A stretch of 64,000 nt of DNA from Actinomadura violacea (GTDB lineage Bacteria; Actinomycetota; Actinomycetes; Streptosporangiales; Streptosporangiaceae). The first letter of the stretch is position 1; the number at the start of each line of letters is the position of its first letter. Of the stretch, positions 25,766-34,459 are shown piece after piece. The notes under the pieces were generated by a model, which made no database searches, had not been told where the DNA came from, and saw nothing but the letters and a program-made list of their open reading frames with translations. Location: the NCBI RefSeq assembly GCF_017573465.1, contig NZ_JAGEPF010000010.1:248001-312000 (forward strand). Direction: 5' to 3'. The position numbers and the translations under genes are program-made.

Positions 25766-27121
25766 ATGGTCGCGCTGGCACTGCGGTCCCTGCGCAAGCG
25801 CGCGGGCGCGTTCACGGCGAGCTTCCTGTCGATGTTCCTCGGTTCGGCGATCATCATGGCGTTCGCCTCGATGTACGACACGGCCGAGGCGAGCGGGGCG
25901 ACCGGGCAGACCCGGTCCACGCTGGTCACGATGGCGATGGTGGTCGGCGGCTGGGGGCTGCTGCTGGTCGTCTTCGCGGTCACCTCCACGCTGACCCTGT
26001 CGGTCCGGCAGCGGGCGGCGGAGATGGCGCTGCTGAAGAGCGTCGGCGCGACGCCGGCGCAGCTCACCCGGATGATCGTCGGTGAGGCGGCGGTCCTGGC
26101 CGTGCTGGCGGCGCTGCTCGGCGCCGTCCCCGGCGCGCTCGGCGGGCGGGGGCTGCTCGGGCTGCTGCACGGCACCCACCAGGTCCCCGGCGACGTGCCG
26201 TACGCGTTCGGGGCGTTCGCGCTCGGCACCGGCGTCGGGGTGACGTTCGCGTCCGCGGCGATCGCCGCGCTGATCACCGCGCGCCGCGCCGCCCGCGTCC
26301 GGGTCACCGAGTCGCTGATGGCGGCGGCCGCGGACCCGGGCCGGCTCGGCCGCAGGCGCGCGGTCTTCGCCGGGGTGTTCCTGTTCCTCGCGGTGGACGA
26401 GGCGGTCGTCACGATGACGATGATGCGCGGCAAGGGCACCGACGCGATGGCGGCGTCCGGGCAGGCCGACATCCTCGCCGCGATCGGGCTGGCGCTGCTC
26501 GCCCCGGTGATCGTCCGGCGGGCGACGGCGCTGCTGGGCGGGCCGGTGCGCGCGTTCGGCGTCGCCGGCGACCTGGCGGTGACCAACCTGCGCCGCCGGA
26601 CGGGCGCGATGGCGTCCGCGGTCACCCCGATCATCCTGTTCACCGGCATCGCGGTCGGGACGCTGTTCCTGCAGGCCACCGAGAACGCCGCGACGGACCG
26701 GTCGGGCGTCGCCGCGACCGCCGACCAGAAGGGCGTCGAGACGCTGAACCTGGTGGTCATCGGGATGGTGGTGCTGTTCGCCGCGATCATGCTGGTGAAC
26801 ACGCTGGTCGCGGCGACCGCGCACCGGCGCCGCGAGTTCGGCCAGGCCCGACTGGCGGGCGCGACCCCGGCCCAGGTGCTCGGCACGGTGGCGCTGGAGT
26901 CGGCGGTCCTGACGGTCGTCGGCGCCGCCTGCGGGACGGTCGCCTCGGTCTTCACGATCATCCCGTTCGCGGTGGCCCGCAAGGGCTCGGCCGTCCCGGA
27001 CGGGAGCGCCTGGATCTACGTCGGGGTCGTCGCCCTCGCGGCCGTCCTGACCGGGGCCACGGCCCTCGGCGCCGCCCGCCGCGCCGTCCGGACCCCGGCG
27101 GTCGACGCGGTCACCGCCTGA
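25766..27121 (+). CDS. FtsX-like ABC transporter permease
   Basis: A 451-residue permease partner of the preceding ATPase. It starts MVALALRSLRKRAGAFTASFL, and contains two copies of an FtsX-like half: each has the cytoplasmic motif E(M/F)-x-x-L(K/R)-x-x-GATPAQ (EMALLKSVGATPAQLTRM and EFGQARLAGATPAQVLGT), characteristic of this family. Around eight membrane helices are predicted. No accessory protein gene follows. A strong hairpin ends the operon. Sensor-kinase genes are not adjacent, so regulation is unknown. Confidence 0.9.
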   Translation: MVALALRSLRKRAGAFTASFLSMFLGSAIIMAFASMYDTAEASGATGQTRSTLVTMAMVVGGWGLLLVVFAVTSTLTLSVRQRAAEMALLKSVGATPAQLTRMIVGEAAVLAVLAALLGAVPGALGGRGLLGLLHGTHQVPGDVPYAFGAFALGTGVGVTFASAAIAALITARRAARVRVTESLMAAAADPGRLGRRRAVFAGVFLFLAVDEAVVTMTMMRGKGTDAMAASGQADILAAIGLALLAPVIVRRATALLGGPVRAFGVAGDLAVTNLRRRTGAMASAVTPIILFTGIAVGTLFLQATENAATDRSGVAATADQKGVETLNLVVIGMVVLFAAIMLVNTLVAATAHRRREFGQARLAGATPAQVLGTVALESAVLTVVGAACGTVASVFTIIPFAVARKGSAVPDGSAWIYVGVVALAAVLTGATALGAARRAVRTPAVDAVTA

Positions 27122-27135
27122 CCGCCCGAGCCGTA

Positions 27136-27186
27136 CGCCCGCGGTGCGGTGCGCTCGTCATGAGCGCGCCGCACCGCGGGCGTTTG
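27136..27186 (+). terminator. Operon terminator with long stem
   Basis: A 21-bp stem with one T-G wobble (beginning CGCCCGCGGTGCGG), 5-nt loop GTCAT, then TTTGT, 15 bases past the permease stop. Confidence 0.8.
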
Positions 27187-27206
27187 TGGTTTCCGGTGCC
27201 GGCGCG

Positions 27207-27229
27207 CATACTGGGTGAGCACTCACTCA
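27207..27229 (+). promoter_or_regulatory. Promoter and TGAG-N6-CTCA operator
   Basis: CATACT at 27207-27212 can serve as a -10 box. Immediately downstream the sequence TGAGCACTCACTCA (27216-27229) is an inverted repeat TGAG-N6-CTCA of the kind bound by actinobacterial TetR regulators. It covers the likely transcript start, 15 bases before the ATG at 27244. Confidence 0.5.
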
Positions 27230-27243
27230 TTTTGGAGGCGGGC

Positions 27244-28068
27244 ATGGACGGAACGGCCGGCACGGTCCGCGGCGGATCCCCCGCGGCGGCCGCGATGCGA
27301 GCGCTCCCCGGCATCTGGGCGGACGGGCGGCGCGTCGAGCGCGCCTGCTACGCGGTCGGCGGGCTGCTGATGCTCGGCGGCCTGGTCCACCTGCTGGTGT
27401 TCGCCGTCGACGGCGGCCCGTGGACCGGGCCCGTCTCGTGGCGCAAGCCCGTCACCTTCGGCCTGTCCTTCGGCCTCACGCTGATCACCATCGCCTGGGT
27501 GAGCTCGTTCCTCGAACTCGGCGAGCGGGCCCGGCGCGTCCTGCTCGGCGTGTTCGCGGCCGACTGCGTCGCCGAGGTCGCGCTGATCACCCTCCAGGCG
27601 TGGCGGCGGGTCCCGTCCCACTTCAACATGGAGACGCCGTTCGACACCGCCGTCTCGCGGATGCTCGCGGCCGGCGGCGCCGTCCTGGTGGTCACGCTCG
27701 TCGCGCTGACCGTCGCCGCGTTCCGCGCGAACCCCGGCACCGCCCCGAGCATGCGCCTCGCCTTGCGCGCCGGGTTCGCCGCGCTCATGGTCGCGCTGTC
27801 GTCCGGCGCCGTGATGATCGCCAGGGGAGTGGCCGCGGCGCAGACCGGCCACCAGCAGGCCGCCTACCACGTCGCCGCGGCCCTCAAGCCCGCGCACTTC
27901 GTCACGATGCACGCCGTCCTCGTGCTCCCGGCGCTGGCCTGGCTGCTGACCTTCACCGGATCCACCGAGGCGCGCCGCGTCCGGACGGTCGCGCTCGCCA
28001 CCGCCGGCTACGGCGTCGCGGCCGCCGCCGTGGTCGCCGTCTCCGCCGTCCGGTTCGCCGCCGCCTGA
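27244..28068 (+). CDS. Seven-helix integral membrane protein, unknown
   Basis: A 274-residue protein with about seven hydrophobic segments, starting with AVGGLLMLGGLVHLLVFAV and ending with ALATAGYGVAAAAVVAVSAV. Conserved-looking features are WTGPVSWRKPVTFGLSFGLT in an early loop, the polar motif FNMETPFDT and GHQQAAYHV. This matches no family I can name with certainty, though similar membrane proteins are annotated simply as hypothetical in actinomycetes. ATG 27244 is five bases from GGAGG. It sits alone, between the ABC terminator and the OB-fold gene, with its own operator-like promoter. Confidence 0.8.
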   Translation: MDGTAGTVRGGSPAAAAMRALPGIWADGRRVERACYAVGGLLMLGGLVHLLVFAVDGGPWTGPVSWRKPVTFGLSFGLTLITIAWVSSFLELGERARRVLLGVFAADCVAEVALITLQAWRRVPSHFNMETPFDTAVSRMLAAGGAVLVVTLVALTVAAFRANPGTAPSMRLALRAGFAALMVALSSGAVMIARGVAAAQTGHQQAAYHVAAALKPAHFVTMHAVLVLPALAWLLTFTGSTEARRVRTVALATAGYGVAAAAVVAVSAVRFAAA

Positions 28069-28120
28069 GACGGGCCGGACCGGCGGCAGGTCCACCGGTC
28101 CGATTCACACCGGGATGCCA

Positions 28121-28126
28121 TACGCT
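28121..28126 (+). promoter_or_regulatory. -10 box of leaderless OB-fold gene
   Basis: TACGCT ends seven bases before ATG 28134. No ribosome binding site precedes the ATG. Confidence 0.6.
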
Positions 28127-28133
28127 TCCACTT

Positions 28134-28556
28134 ATGGACGAGGTTTCGGCCCGCACTTCCCCGGAGACCGACCCGGCCCCGCCGGAACGGGGCAAGGGCG
28201 GCCTGCGGCGCTTCCTGCGGCGCATGGCGTCGAGCAAGGCCGAGCTCGAAGCCGAGGAGCTGCAGAAGACCAGCGGTGACGAGGGCGCCACCCCCATCAC
28301 CGCATGTTCGGCGCGCAAGCGGCACTGCGTGGCGGGTACGCTGCGTACGGTGACCCTCCGGCCCCGGGGCGGCGCCCCCGCGCTGGAGGCCGAGCTCTAC
28401 GACGGCACCGACGTGATCAACCTGGTCTGGCTCGGCCGGCGGCGGATCGCCGGCATCGACCCGGGCCGCCGGCTGCGCGCCGAGGGGCTGGTCAGCGTCC
28501 AGGACGGGCGCAAGGTCATGTTCAATCCGCGCTACGAGCTGCGCGGCGGATCCTGA
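28134..28556 (+). CDS. OB-fold nucleic-acid-binding domain protein
   Basis: A 140-residue protein with a basic N-terminal half (GGLRRFLRRMASSKAELEAEEL) and a C-terminal OB-fold pattern: HCVAGTLRTVTLRPR, LEAELYDGTDVINLVWLGRRRIAGIDPGRRLRAEG, ending NPRYEL. This is the RecG-wedge-like small OB protein linked to dut and DUF3159 across actinobacteria (remembered Rv2694c). It should bind single-stranded nucleic acid; no partner is known to me. A GC-rich hairpin separates it from DUF3159. Confidence 0.88.
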   Translation: MDEVSARTSPETDPAPPERGKGGLRRFLRRMASSKAELEAEELQKTSGDEGATPITACSARKRHCVAGTLRTVTLRPRGGAPALEAELYDGTDVINLVWLGRRRIAGIDPGRRLRAEGLVSVQDGRKVMFNPRYELRGGS

Positions 28557-28575
28557 CCCCCGCCCGGGGCGGGGT

Positions 28576-28594
28576 GCGGGGGCGCGGCCCCCGC
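28576..28594 (+). terminator. Short GC hairpin between OB-fold and DUF3159 genes
   Basis: GCGGGGGC-GCG-GCCCCCGC, an 8-bp stem with a 3-nt loop, lies 13 bases before the DUF3159 ribosome binding site. It may attenuate readthrough rather than end transcription. Confidence 0.4.
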
Positions 28595-28617
28595 GGCGAG
28601 ACGGCCTGGAGTGCGAT

Positions 28618-29385
28618 GTGAGCGAACGGGAAGCGACAGAGACGGCGGCCGGCACCGGCGCCTCCGCGGCGGCGCCCGGCGGCGGCCCCGCGCAGGAGCC
28701 GGCGGGCGCCGGCGCCGCCCCCGCCTCCGCTCACGACACCGTCGAGGCCGCGGTGCGCGCCCAGCTCAGCAAGGCGCTCGGCGGCGTGCGCGGCATGATC
28801 GAGGCCGCCGTCCCGACGATCGGCTTCACCGCGACCTACGTCGCCTCCAAGGACATCAAGCTCTCCGTCGGCGTCGGGGTGGGCGCGGCGGTGGTGCTGC
28901 TGCTGGTCCGGCTCGTGCAGCGCACCAGCGTGCAGTTCGTGCTGAACAGCCTCGTCGGCATCGCGATCGCGGCCTTCTTCGCGCTGCGCTCCGGCAAGGC
29001 CGAGGACGCGTTCCTGCCCGGCATCATGCTGAACGCCGGCTACGCCGCCGCGATGATCTTCTCCATCGCGGTGCGCTGGCCGATCGTCGGCTTCATCATC
29101 GGCTCGGTCACCGGCGACCCGACCGCCTGGCGCGCCGACCGCGGCATCGTGCGGCTGTGCTCCCGGCTGACCTGGCTGCTGGTGCTGCCGTGCGCGCTGC
29201 GGGTCGCCGTCCAGTACCCGATCTACCTGTCGTCCGGCGACCAGAGCGGGCTGCTCGGCGCCGCGAAGATCGCGATGGGCTGGCCGCTGCAGGTCGCCGC
29301 GCTCGCCACCATGGTCTGGCTGCTCACCCGGGGCCGCACCCCGCTGCCCGCCGGCGAGGACGCCGGCGAGTCCGGCGCCGCCTGA
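28618..29385 (+). CDS. DUF3159 family membrane protein
   Basis: A 255-residue protein of the actinobacterial DUF3159 family (remembered Rv2693c). After a disordered Ala/Gly/Pro N terminus come five to six membrane helices; the family core AAVPTIGFTATYVASKDIKLSV, the RxxQRTSVQFVLNSL loop and SAVRWPIVGFIIG-like segment (IAVRWPIVGFIIGSVTGDP) are recognisable. Function unknown; it is always near CeoB/CeoC K+ regulators, so a link to ion transport is possible. GTG 28618 has GGAG six bases upstream; ATG 28616 is out of frame. It converges with ceoC. Confidence 0.9.
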   Translation: MSEREATETAAGTGASAAAPGGGPAQEPAGAGAAPASAHDTVEAAVRAQLSKALGGVRGMIEAAVPTIGFTATYVASKDIKLSVGVGVGAAVVLLLVRLVQRTSVQFVLNSLVGIAIAAFFALRSGKAEDAFLPGIMLNAGYAAAMIFSIAVRWPIVGFIIGSVTGDPTAWRADRGIVRLCSRLTWLLVLPCALRVAVQYPIYLSSGDQSGLLGAAKIAMGWPLQVAALATMVWLLTRGRTPLPAGEDAGESGAA

Positions 29386-29441
29386 GCCCGCCCCCGGCTT
29401 ACGGGTGCGGGGACGGGCCGCCCGGCCCGCCCCCGCGCGCC

Positions 29442-30101
29442 TCACCGCCCGCCGAGCAGCTCCGCGAGCTCGTCCTCCACGTCCTGGCTGGCCACGAACA
29501 TCAGCTCGTCGCCCGGTTCGAGGGTGTCGTCCGGCGTCGGCACCAGCACCCGGCCCTCGCGCAGGATCGCCACCAGCGCCGTGTCGCGCGGCCAGCTCAC
29601 CGACCCGACCCGCTCGCCGCCGAGCGGCGCGTTGTCCGGCAGCGTCAGCTCCACCAGGTTCGCCTCGCCCTGCCGGAACGTCATCAGCCGGACCAGGTCG
29701 CCGACGCTGACGGCCTCCTCCACCAGCGCCGACAGCAGCCGCGGCGTGGACACCGCGACGTCCACCCCCCACGACTCGTTGAACAGCCACTCGTTGTTCG
29801 GGTGGTTGATCCGCGCCACCACCCGCGGCACCCCGTACTCGGTCTTGGCGAGCAGCGACACCACCAGGTTGACCTTGTCGTCGCCGGACGAGGCGACCAC
29901 GACCTGGCAGCGCTCCAGCGCCGCGTCGTCCAGCGCGGAGATCTCGCACGCGTCGGCCAGCAGCCACTCCGCGCGCGGCACCATCTCCACCTTGATGGCC
30001 TTCGGGCTCTTGTCGATCAGGAGCACCTCGTGGCCGTTCTCCAGCAGCTCCTGGGCGATGGACCGGCCCACCGCGCCGGCCCCGGCGATCGCGACCCGCA
30101 T
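29442..30101 (-). CDS. ceoC: TrkA-family K+ uptake regulatory subunit CeoC
   Basis: A 219-residue RCK protein. The N-terminal Rossmann fold starts MRVAIAGAGAVGRSIAQELLENGHEVLLID (NAD-binding glycines and terminal aspartate), followed by a TrkA-C ligand-binding domain (VELTLPDNAPLGGERVG...PGDELMFVASQDVEDEL). Such subunits gate Trk/Ktr-type channels in response to nucleotides or c-di-AMP. Its ATG overlaps the stop of the upstream paralogue (ATGA). No TrkH/KtrB channel gene is in the window; the divergent KimA-like permease is the only visible K+ partner. Confidence 0.92.
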   Translation of the reverse strand: MRVAIAGAGAVGRSIAQELLENGHEVLLIDKSPKAIKVEMVPRAEWLLADACEISALDDAALERCQVVVASSGDDKVNLVVSLLAKTEYGVPRVVARINHPNNEWLFNESWGVDVAVSTPRLLSALVEEAVSVGDLVRLMTFRQGEANLVELTLPDNAPLGGERVGSVSWPRDTALVAILREGRVLVPTPDDTLEPGDELMFVASQDVEDELAELLGGR

Positions 30102-30766
30102 CAGGAGCCCTCCTCGTTGCGCGCCGCGACGGCGGCGTTGATCCGCTCGACCTCGCCGGCGGGCGCGATGATGTGCACGATGTCGCCGTCCTGGATCACC
30201 GTGTTGCGCTCCGGGACGAGCGCCTCGCCCATCCTGGACAGGAACGCCACCCGGCAGCCCGCGTGCTCCTCCAGCGCCCCGACCTTCTCGCCGACCCACA
30301 GGTGCCCGGAGTCCAGCTCCGCGAGCAGCACCGCGCCGGTCGGGTCGCGCCACAGCGGCTCGGCGCCCTCGGGCAGCAGCCGGCGCAGGATCTGGTCGGC
30401 CGTCCAGCGGACCGTCGCCACCGTGGGGATGCCGAGCCGCTGGTACACCTCGGCGCGCCGCGGGTCGTAGATCCGCGCCACCACGTTGTCGACGCCGAAC
30501 GTCTCGCGCGCCACCCGCGCCGAGATGATGTTGGAGTTGTCGCCGCTGCTGACCGCCACGAACGCGTCCGCGTTCTCGATGCCCGCCTCGACGATCACAT
30601 CGCGGTCGAAGCCGAACCCGGTGATGCGGCGGCCCTTGAAGCCGCTGCGCAGCCGGCGGAACGCCTCCGGGCTCTGGTCGATGATGGCCACGGTATGGCC
30701 CTTGTCCTCGAGGATGTGGGCGAGCGTCGACCCGACCCGCCCGCACCCCATGATCACGATATGCAC
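30101..30766 (-). CDS. ceoB: TrkA-family K+ uptake regulatory subunit CeoB
   Basis: A 221-residue paralogue of CeoC, starting VHIVIMGCGRVGSTLAHILEDKGHTVAIID, with a full Rossmann fold and a C-terminal TrkA-C domain (ALVPERNTVIQDGDIVHIIAPAG). The GTG at 30766 is the first plausible start and has GAAGGAA upstream. The ceoB-ceoC pair transcribed divergently from an APC-type permease reproduces the M. tuberculosis order (Rv2690c-ceoB-ceoC). A possible -10 (TAGTTT, complement of 30901-30906) would give a leader of about 125 bases. Confidence 0.92.
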   Translation of the reverse strand: MHIVIMGCGRVGSTLAHILEDKGHTVAIIDQSPEAFRRLRSGFKGRRITGFGFDRDVIVEAGIENADAFVAVSSGDNSNIISARVARETFGVDNVVARIYDPRRAEVYQRLGIPTVATVRWTADQILRRLLPEGAEPLWRDPTGAVLLAELDSGHLWVGEKVGALEEHAGCRVAFLSRMGEALVPERNTVIQDGDIVHIIAPAGEVERINAAVAARNEEGS

Positions 30767-30978
30767 GGCCGTTCCTTCTCCCGTCCAGAGGGGACGTCCC
30801 CCCCTGTACCCCCCGTGCCGTGCACGACGTCCGCCGCCGGTCCGCCGACGCCGTGCTGCACCCGAGGATCGCTTTCCTGATTGATCCCTGCCGGGCTGCA
30901 AAACTACACATCCGCCCAGGCGAGCACTACCCGCCCGGCCAGAGGGCGGGGCCGGGAGGGCGCGCCGGCGGGACGGGC

Positions 30979-30984
30979 TAGGCT
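30979..30984 (+). promoter_or_regulatory. -10 box of leaderless APC permease gene
   Basis: TAGGCT ends eight bases before GTG 30993. There is no room for a riboswitch or a Shine-Dalgarno sequence on the resulting transcript. Confidence 0.55.
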
Positions 30985-30992
30985 CTCCTCTC

Positions 30993-33026
30993 GTGTCAAA
31001 GGTTCCGGACCTTGCGAAGCGGCTCATCCTGGGCCGCGCGCTGAGCAGCGCCCAGCAGCACGAGCAGCTGCTGAAGAAGAGGGTCGCGCTGCCGATCTTC
31101 GCCAGCGACGCCCTGTCGTCGGTGGCGTACGCCCCCCAGGAGATCCTGCTCGCGCTCGCCGCCGCGGGTCTCGTCACCTACCACTACACCCCCTGGGTCG
31201 CCGCGGCCGTCGTGGTGATCCTGCTCACCGTCGTCGCGTCGTACCGGCAGAACGTCCGCGCCTACCAGAGCGGCGGCGGCGACTTCGAGGTCGCCACCAC
31301 CAACCTCGGCGGCAACTGGGGCGTGGTCGTCGCCAGCGCCCTGCTCGTCGACTACGTCATGACCGTCGCGGTGTCGGTGTCGTCCGGGGTGGAGAACCTC
31401 GGCGCGCTGCTGAAGTTCATGCAGCCGCACGAGGTGGCCGTCGCCATCGGCATCGTCGTGCTGCTCACCATCGGCAACCTGCGCGGCCTGAAGGAGGCCG
31501 GGGTCGCCTTCGCGATCCCGACCTACCTGTTCATGTTCTCCATCGTCGCCATGCTGCTGTGGGGGATCGGCCGGCTGGTGTTCGGCGCCCACCTGGACGC
31601 GGAGACCGCGCACTACCAGATCCGCGGGGACGAGGCGGGCGTCGCCGGGTTCGCGCTGGTGTTCCTGCTGCTGCGGGCCTTCTCGTCCGGCTGCGCCGCG
31701 CTGACCGGCGTCGAGGCGATCAGCAACGGCGTGCCGGCGTTCCGCAAGCCCAAGGGCGAGAACGCGGCCAAGACGCTGCTGGCGCTCGGCGTCGTCGCGA
31801 TGACGATGTTCGGCGGGGTGACCGCGTTCGCCTACATCACGCACGCCAAGTTCGCCTCGCCCGACCAGGGCAGCCACCTGATCAACCCCGCCACCGGCAA
31901 GGAGGTCACCGACGCCGACCCGGTGATCGCGCAGGTCGCGCACACCGTGTTCAGCAACTTCGAGGTCGGGTTCGGGCTGGTCACCACGATGACCGCGCTG
32001 ATCCTGTTCCTCGCCGCGAACACCGCGTTCAACGGGTTCCCGGTGCTGGCCTCGGTGCTCGCGCAGAACCGCTACCTGCCCCGCCAGCTGCACACCCGCG
32101 GCGACCGGCTCGCCTTCAGCAACGGCATCATCATCCTGGCCACCATGGCGGGGCTGCTGATCTACGCCTACGACGCGTCCGTCAGCCGGCTGATCCCGCT
32201 GTACACCGTCGGCGTGTTCGTCTCGTTCACCGTCAGCCAGGTCGGCATGGTCCGGCACTGGAACCGGCTGCTGGCCACCGAGACCGACCCGGCGCAGCGG
32301 CGCCGGATGCGCACCTCCCGCGGCATCAACGCCTTCGGCGCCACCCTCACCGGCATCGTCCTCGTCGTCGTGCTGCTCACCAAGTTCCTGCTCGGCGCCT
32401 ACATCGTCTGCATCGCGATGCCGCTGCTGTTCCTGCTGATGCGGGCGATCCGGCGGCACTACGACCGGGTCGCCGAGGAGCTGGTGCCCTCCGGCGAGGA
32501 CGTGGCGCTGCCCGCCCGCAACCACGCCATCGTGCTGGTCTCCAAGATCCACAAGCCGACGCTGCGGGCGCTGGCCTACGCCCGCGCGACCCGCCCGTCG
32601 TCGCTGGAGGCCGTCACGGTCGCGGTGGACGCCGACGAGTCGCAGCGGCTCCAGCAGGAGTGGGACGCCCTCGACATCCCCGTCCCGCTGAAGATCCTCG
32701 ACTCCCCGTACCGGGAGATCACCCGGCCCGTCCTCGCCTACGTCAAGAGCGTGCGGCGGCGCAGCCCCCGCGACGTCGTCACCGTGTTCATCCCCGAATA
32801 CGTCGTCGGCCACTGGTGGGAGCAGCTGCTGCACAACCAGAGCGCGCTGCGGCTGAAGGGCCGGCTGCTGTTCCAGCCCGGCGTCATGGTCACCAGCGTG
32901 GCCTGGCAGCTGCACTCCTCCGACCGGCTCAAGGGCCGGGTGGAGCCGCCGGGCCCGGGCTCGTCGCGGCGCCCGCCGCGGGTCGAAGCGCGCCCGTCCG
33001 GCGGTAGTGTTTCGGACCGTGAGTGA
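30993..33026 (+). CDS. APC-superfamily permease, KimA-like K+ transporter
   Basis: A 677-residue permease with 12 predicted membrane helices followed by a cytoplasmic C-terminal domain of about 170 residues. LPIFASDALSSVAYAPQEIL near residue 35 and YRQNVRAYQSGGGDFEVA near residue 90 are hallmarks of the KimA/KUP-like group; GFPVLASVLAQNRYLPRQL and the USP-like tail (HAIVLVSKIHKPTLRALAYARA) also fit. KimA of Bacillus is a high-affinity K+/H+ symporter inhibited by c-di-AMP. Its location beside ceoBC supports a K+ role. The last eight bases overlap the next gene. Confidence 0.88.
   Translation: MSKVPDLAKRLILGRALSSAQQHEQLLKKRVALPIFASDALSSVAYAPQEILLALAAAGLVTYHYTPWVAAAVVVILLTVVASYRQNVRAYQSGGGDFEVATTNLGGNWGVVVASALLVDYVMTVAVSVSSGVENLGALLKFMQPHEVAVAIGIVVLLTIGNLRGLKEAGVAFAIPTYLFMFSIVAMLLWGIGRLVFGAHLDAETAHYQIRGDEAGVAGFALVFLLLRAFSSGCAALTGVEAISNGVPAFRKPKGENAAKTLLALGVVAMTMFGGVTAFAYITHAKFASPDQGSHLINPATGKEVTDADPVIAQVAHTVFSNFEVGFGLVTTMTALILFLAANTAFNGFPVLASVLAQNRYLPRQLHTRGDRLAFSNGIIILATMAGLLIYAYDASVSRLIPLYTVGVFVSFTVSQVGMVRHWNRLLATETDPAQRRRMRTSRGINAFGATLTGIVLVVVLLTKFLLGAYIVCIAMPLLFLLMRAIRRHYDRVAEELVPSGEDVALPARNHAIVLVSKIHKPTLRALAYARATRPSSLEAVTVAVDADESQRLQQEWDALDIPVPLKILDSPYREITRPVLAYVKSVRRRSPRDVVTVFIPEYVVGHWWEQLLHNQSALRLKGRLLFQPGVMVTSVAWQLHSSDRLKGRVEPPGPGSSRRPPRVEARPSGGSVSDRE
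33005..33010 (+). promoter_or_regulatory. -10 box within the permease 3' end for the methyltransferase gene
   Basis: TAGTGT lies in the last codons of the permease gene and ends eight bases before GTG 33019, suggesting an internal leaderless promoter. Confidence 0.45.
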
Positions 33027-34413
33027 AACCGACGGAGTCGGCCCGGGGGGCAGGTCCCCCTCGCGAGGCACCGACTCGGAACCCGATGTCCCCGAGATCC
33101 TCGAACTGGAGATCGGCAACGTCGCCAACGGCGGCTTCTGCGTCGCCCGGTACGAAGGCCGCGTGGTGTTCGTCCGGCACGCGCTGCCCGGCGAGAAGGT
33201 GCGGGCCCGGGTCACCGACCGCACCAAGAACTTCCTGCGCGCCGACGCCGTGGAGATCATCGAGGCGTCCCCGGACCGGGTCGAGCCGCCCTGCCCGTTC
33301 GCCGGGCCCGGCCGCTGCGGCGGCTGCGACTGGCAGCACGCCTCCCTGCCCGCCCAGCGCGCCCTCAAGGCCGCGGTCGTCGAGGAGCAGCTGAGCCGGC
33401 TCGCCGGGATCACCCGCACGGTCGTCGTCGAGGAGGTCCCCTACCCGGTCGACGCCGAGGTGATGCCGCGGCCGGGGCTCGGCTGGCGCACCCGCGTCCA
33501 GTTCGCCGTCGACGGCGGCGCCGTCGGCCTGCGCAAGCACCGCTCGCACGACATCGAGCCGATCGACGAATGCCTGATCGCGCACCCCGGCGTCGAGCTG
33601 ATGGGCATCGAGCACAAGCGCTGGCCCGGCGCGTCCGGCGTCGAGGGCATCGTGTCGGCCACCACCGGCGACCGGCTCGTCGTGCTGCGCGGCCGCGACC
33701 GCCGCAAGATCCGGGTGCCGCGGCTGGACGTCCCGGTCCGGCTGGTGCGCGGCAAGCCCGAGCCCGGCGCGAACCTGCCGTACGTCCGCGAGTCCGTCTC
33801 CGGGCGGATGTTCCAGGTCTCCGGCAGCGGGTTCTGGCAGGTCCACCCCGGTGCCGCACAGCTGCTCGCCGACGCCGTCCTGGACGCGCTCGAGCCGAAG
33901 CCGGGCGACATCGCCCTCGACCTGTACTGCGGCGTCGGGCTGTTCGCCGGCGTCCTCGCCGACCGGATCGGGCGCGACGGCCTCGTCGTCGGCGTCGAGT
34001 CCGACGGGCAGGCCGTCCGGGACGCCCGGTTCAACCTCCGCGACCTGGACAACGTCGCGATCGAGCGCGGCCCCGTCGAGGAGGTCATCGCCGACCTGGA
34101 GTTCGGCCGCGCCTCCGCCGGCTCGCGCACGCAGAACAAGCGCGGCGGCGGCCACCACCGGGGCGAACGCGTCCGCCGCGCCGACGTCGTCGTCCTGGAC
34201 CCGCCCCGCACCGGCGCGGGCCGCGCGGTGGTCGAGCACGTCACCCGGATCGCCGGCCGCAAGATCGCCTACGTGTCCTGCGACCCCGCCACCCTGGCCC
34301 GCGACCTCGGCTACTTCGGCGAGCGCGGCTGGACGCTGGAGACCCTGCGCGCCTTCGACGCCTTCCCGATGACCCAGCACGTGGAGTGCCTCGCGACGCT
34401 GGTCAGGGGCTGA
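33019..34413 (+). CDS. TRAM-domain RNA m5U methyltransferase (RumA/TrmA family)
   Basis: A 464-residue SAM-dependent RNA uridine-C5 methyltransferase (remembered Rv2689c). An N-terminal TRAM domain (VANGGFCVARYEGRVVFVRHALPGE) is followed by iron-sulfur ligands CPFAGPGRCGGC, the SAM motif LDLYCGVGLFAG, the base-binding VVLDPPRTGAG and the catalytic cysteine in YVSCDPATLARDL. A basic insert (about SAGSRTQNKRGGGHHRGERVRR) sits just before the DPPR motif and is unusual. Target uridine (23S or tRNA) cannot be told from sequence. The GTG start overlaps the permease stop. Confidence 0.93.
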   Translation: MSETDGVGPGGRSPSRGTDSEPDVPEILELEIGNVANGGFCVARYEGRVVFVRHALPGEKVRARVTDRTKNFLRADAVEIIEASPDRVEPPCPFAGPGRCGGCDWQHASLPAQRALKAAVVEEQLSRLAGITRTVVVEEVPYPVDAEVMPRPGLGWRTRVQFAVDGGAVGLRKHRSHDIEPIDECLIAHPGVELMGIEHKRWPGASGVEGIVSATTGDRLVVLRGRDRRKIRVPRLDVPVRLVRGKPEPGANLPYVRESVSGRMFQVSGSGFWQVHPGAAQLLADAVLDALEPKPGDIALDLYCGVGLFAGVLADRIGRDGLVVGVESDGQAVRDARFNLRDLDNVAIERGPVEEVIADLEFGRASAGSRTQNKRGGGHHRGERVRRADVVVLDPPRTGAGRAVVEHVTRIAGRKIAYVSCDPATLARDLGYFGERGWTLETLRAFDAFPMTQHVECLATLVRG

Positions 34414-34459
34414 CCGCCGGGCCGGAAAACCGGTTGCGGGCACTGGTTACCGTGGGCGC

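Noticed and set aside
30767..30992. c-di-AMP (ydaO-type) riboswitch before the KimA-like gene
   Set aside because: A -10 box lies eight bases from the start codon, so there is no leader; no ydaO-like fold was seen in the 226 bp.
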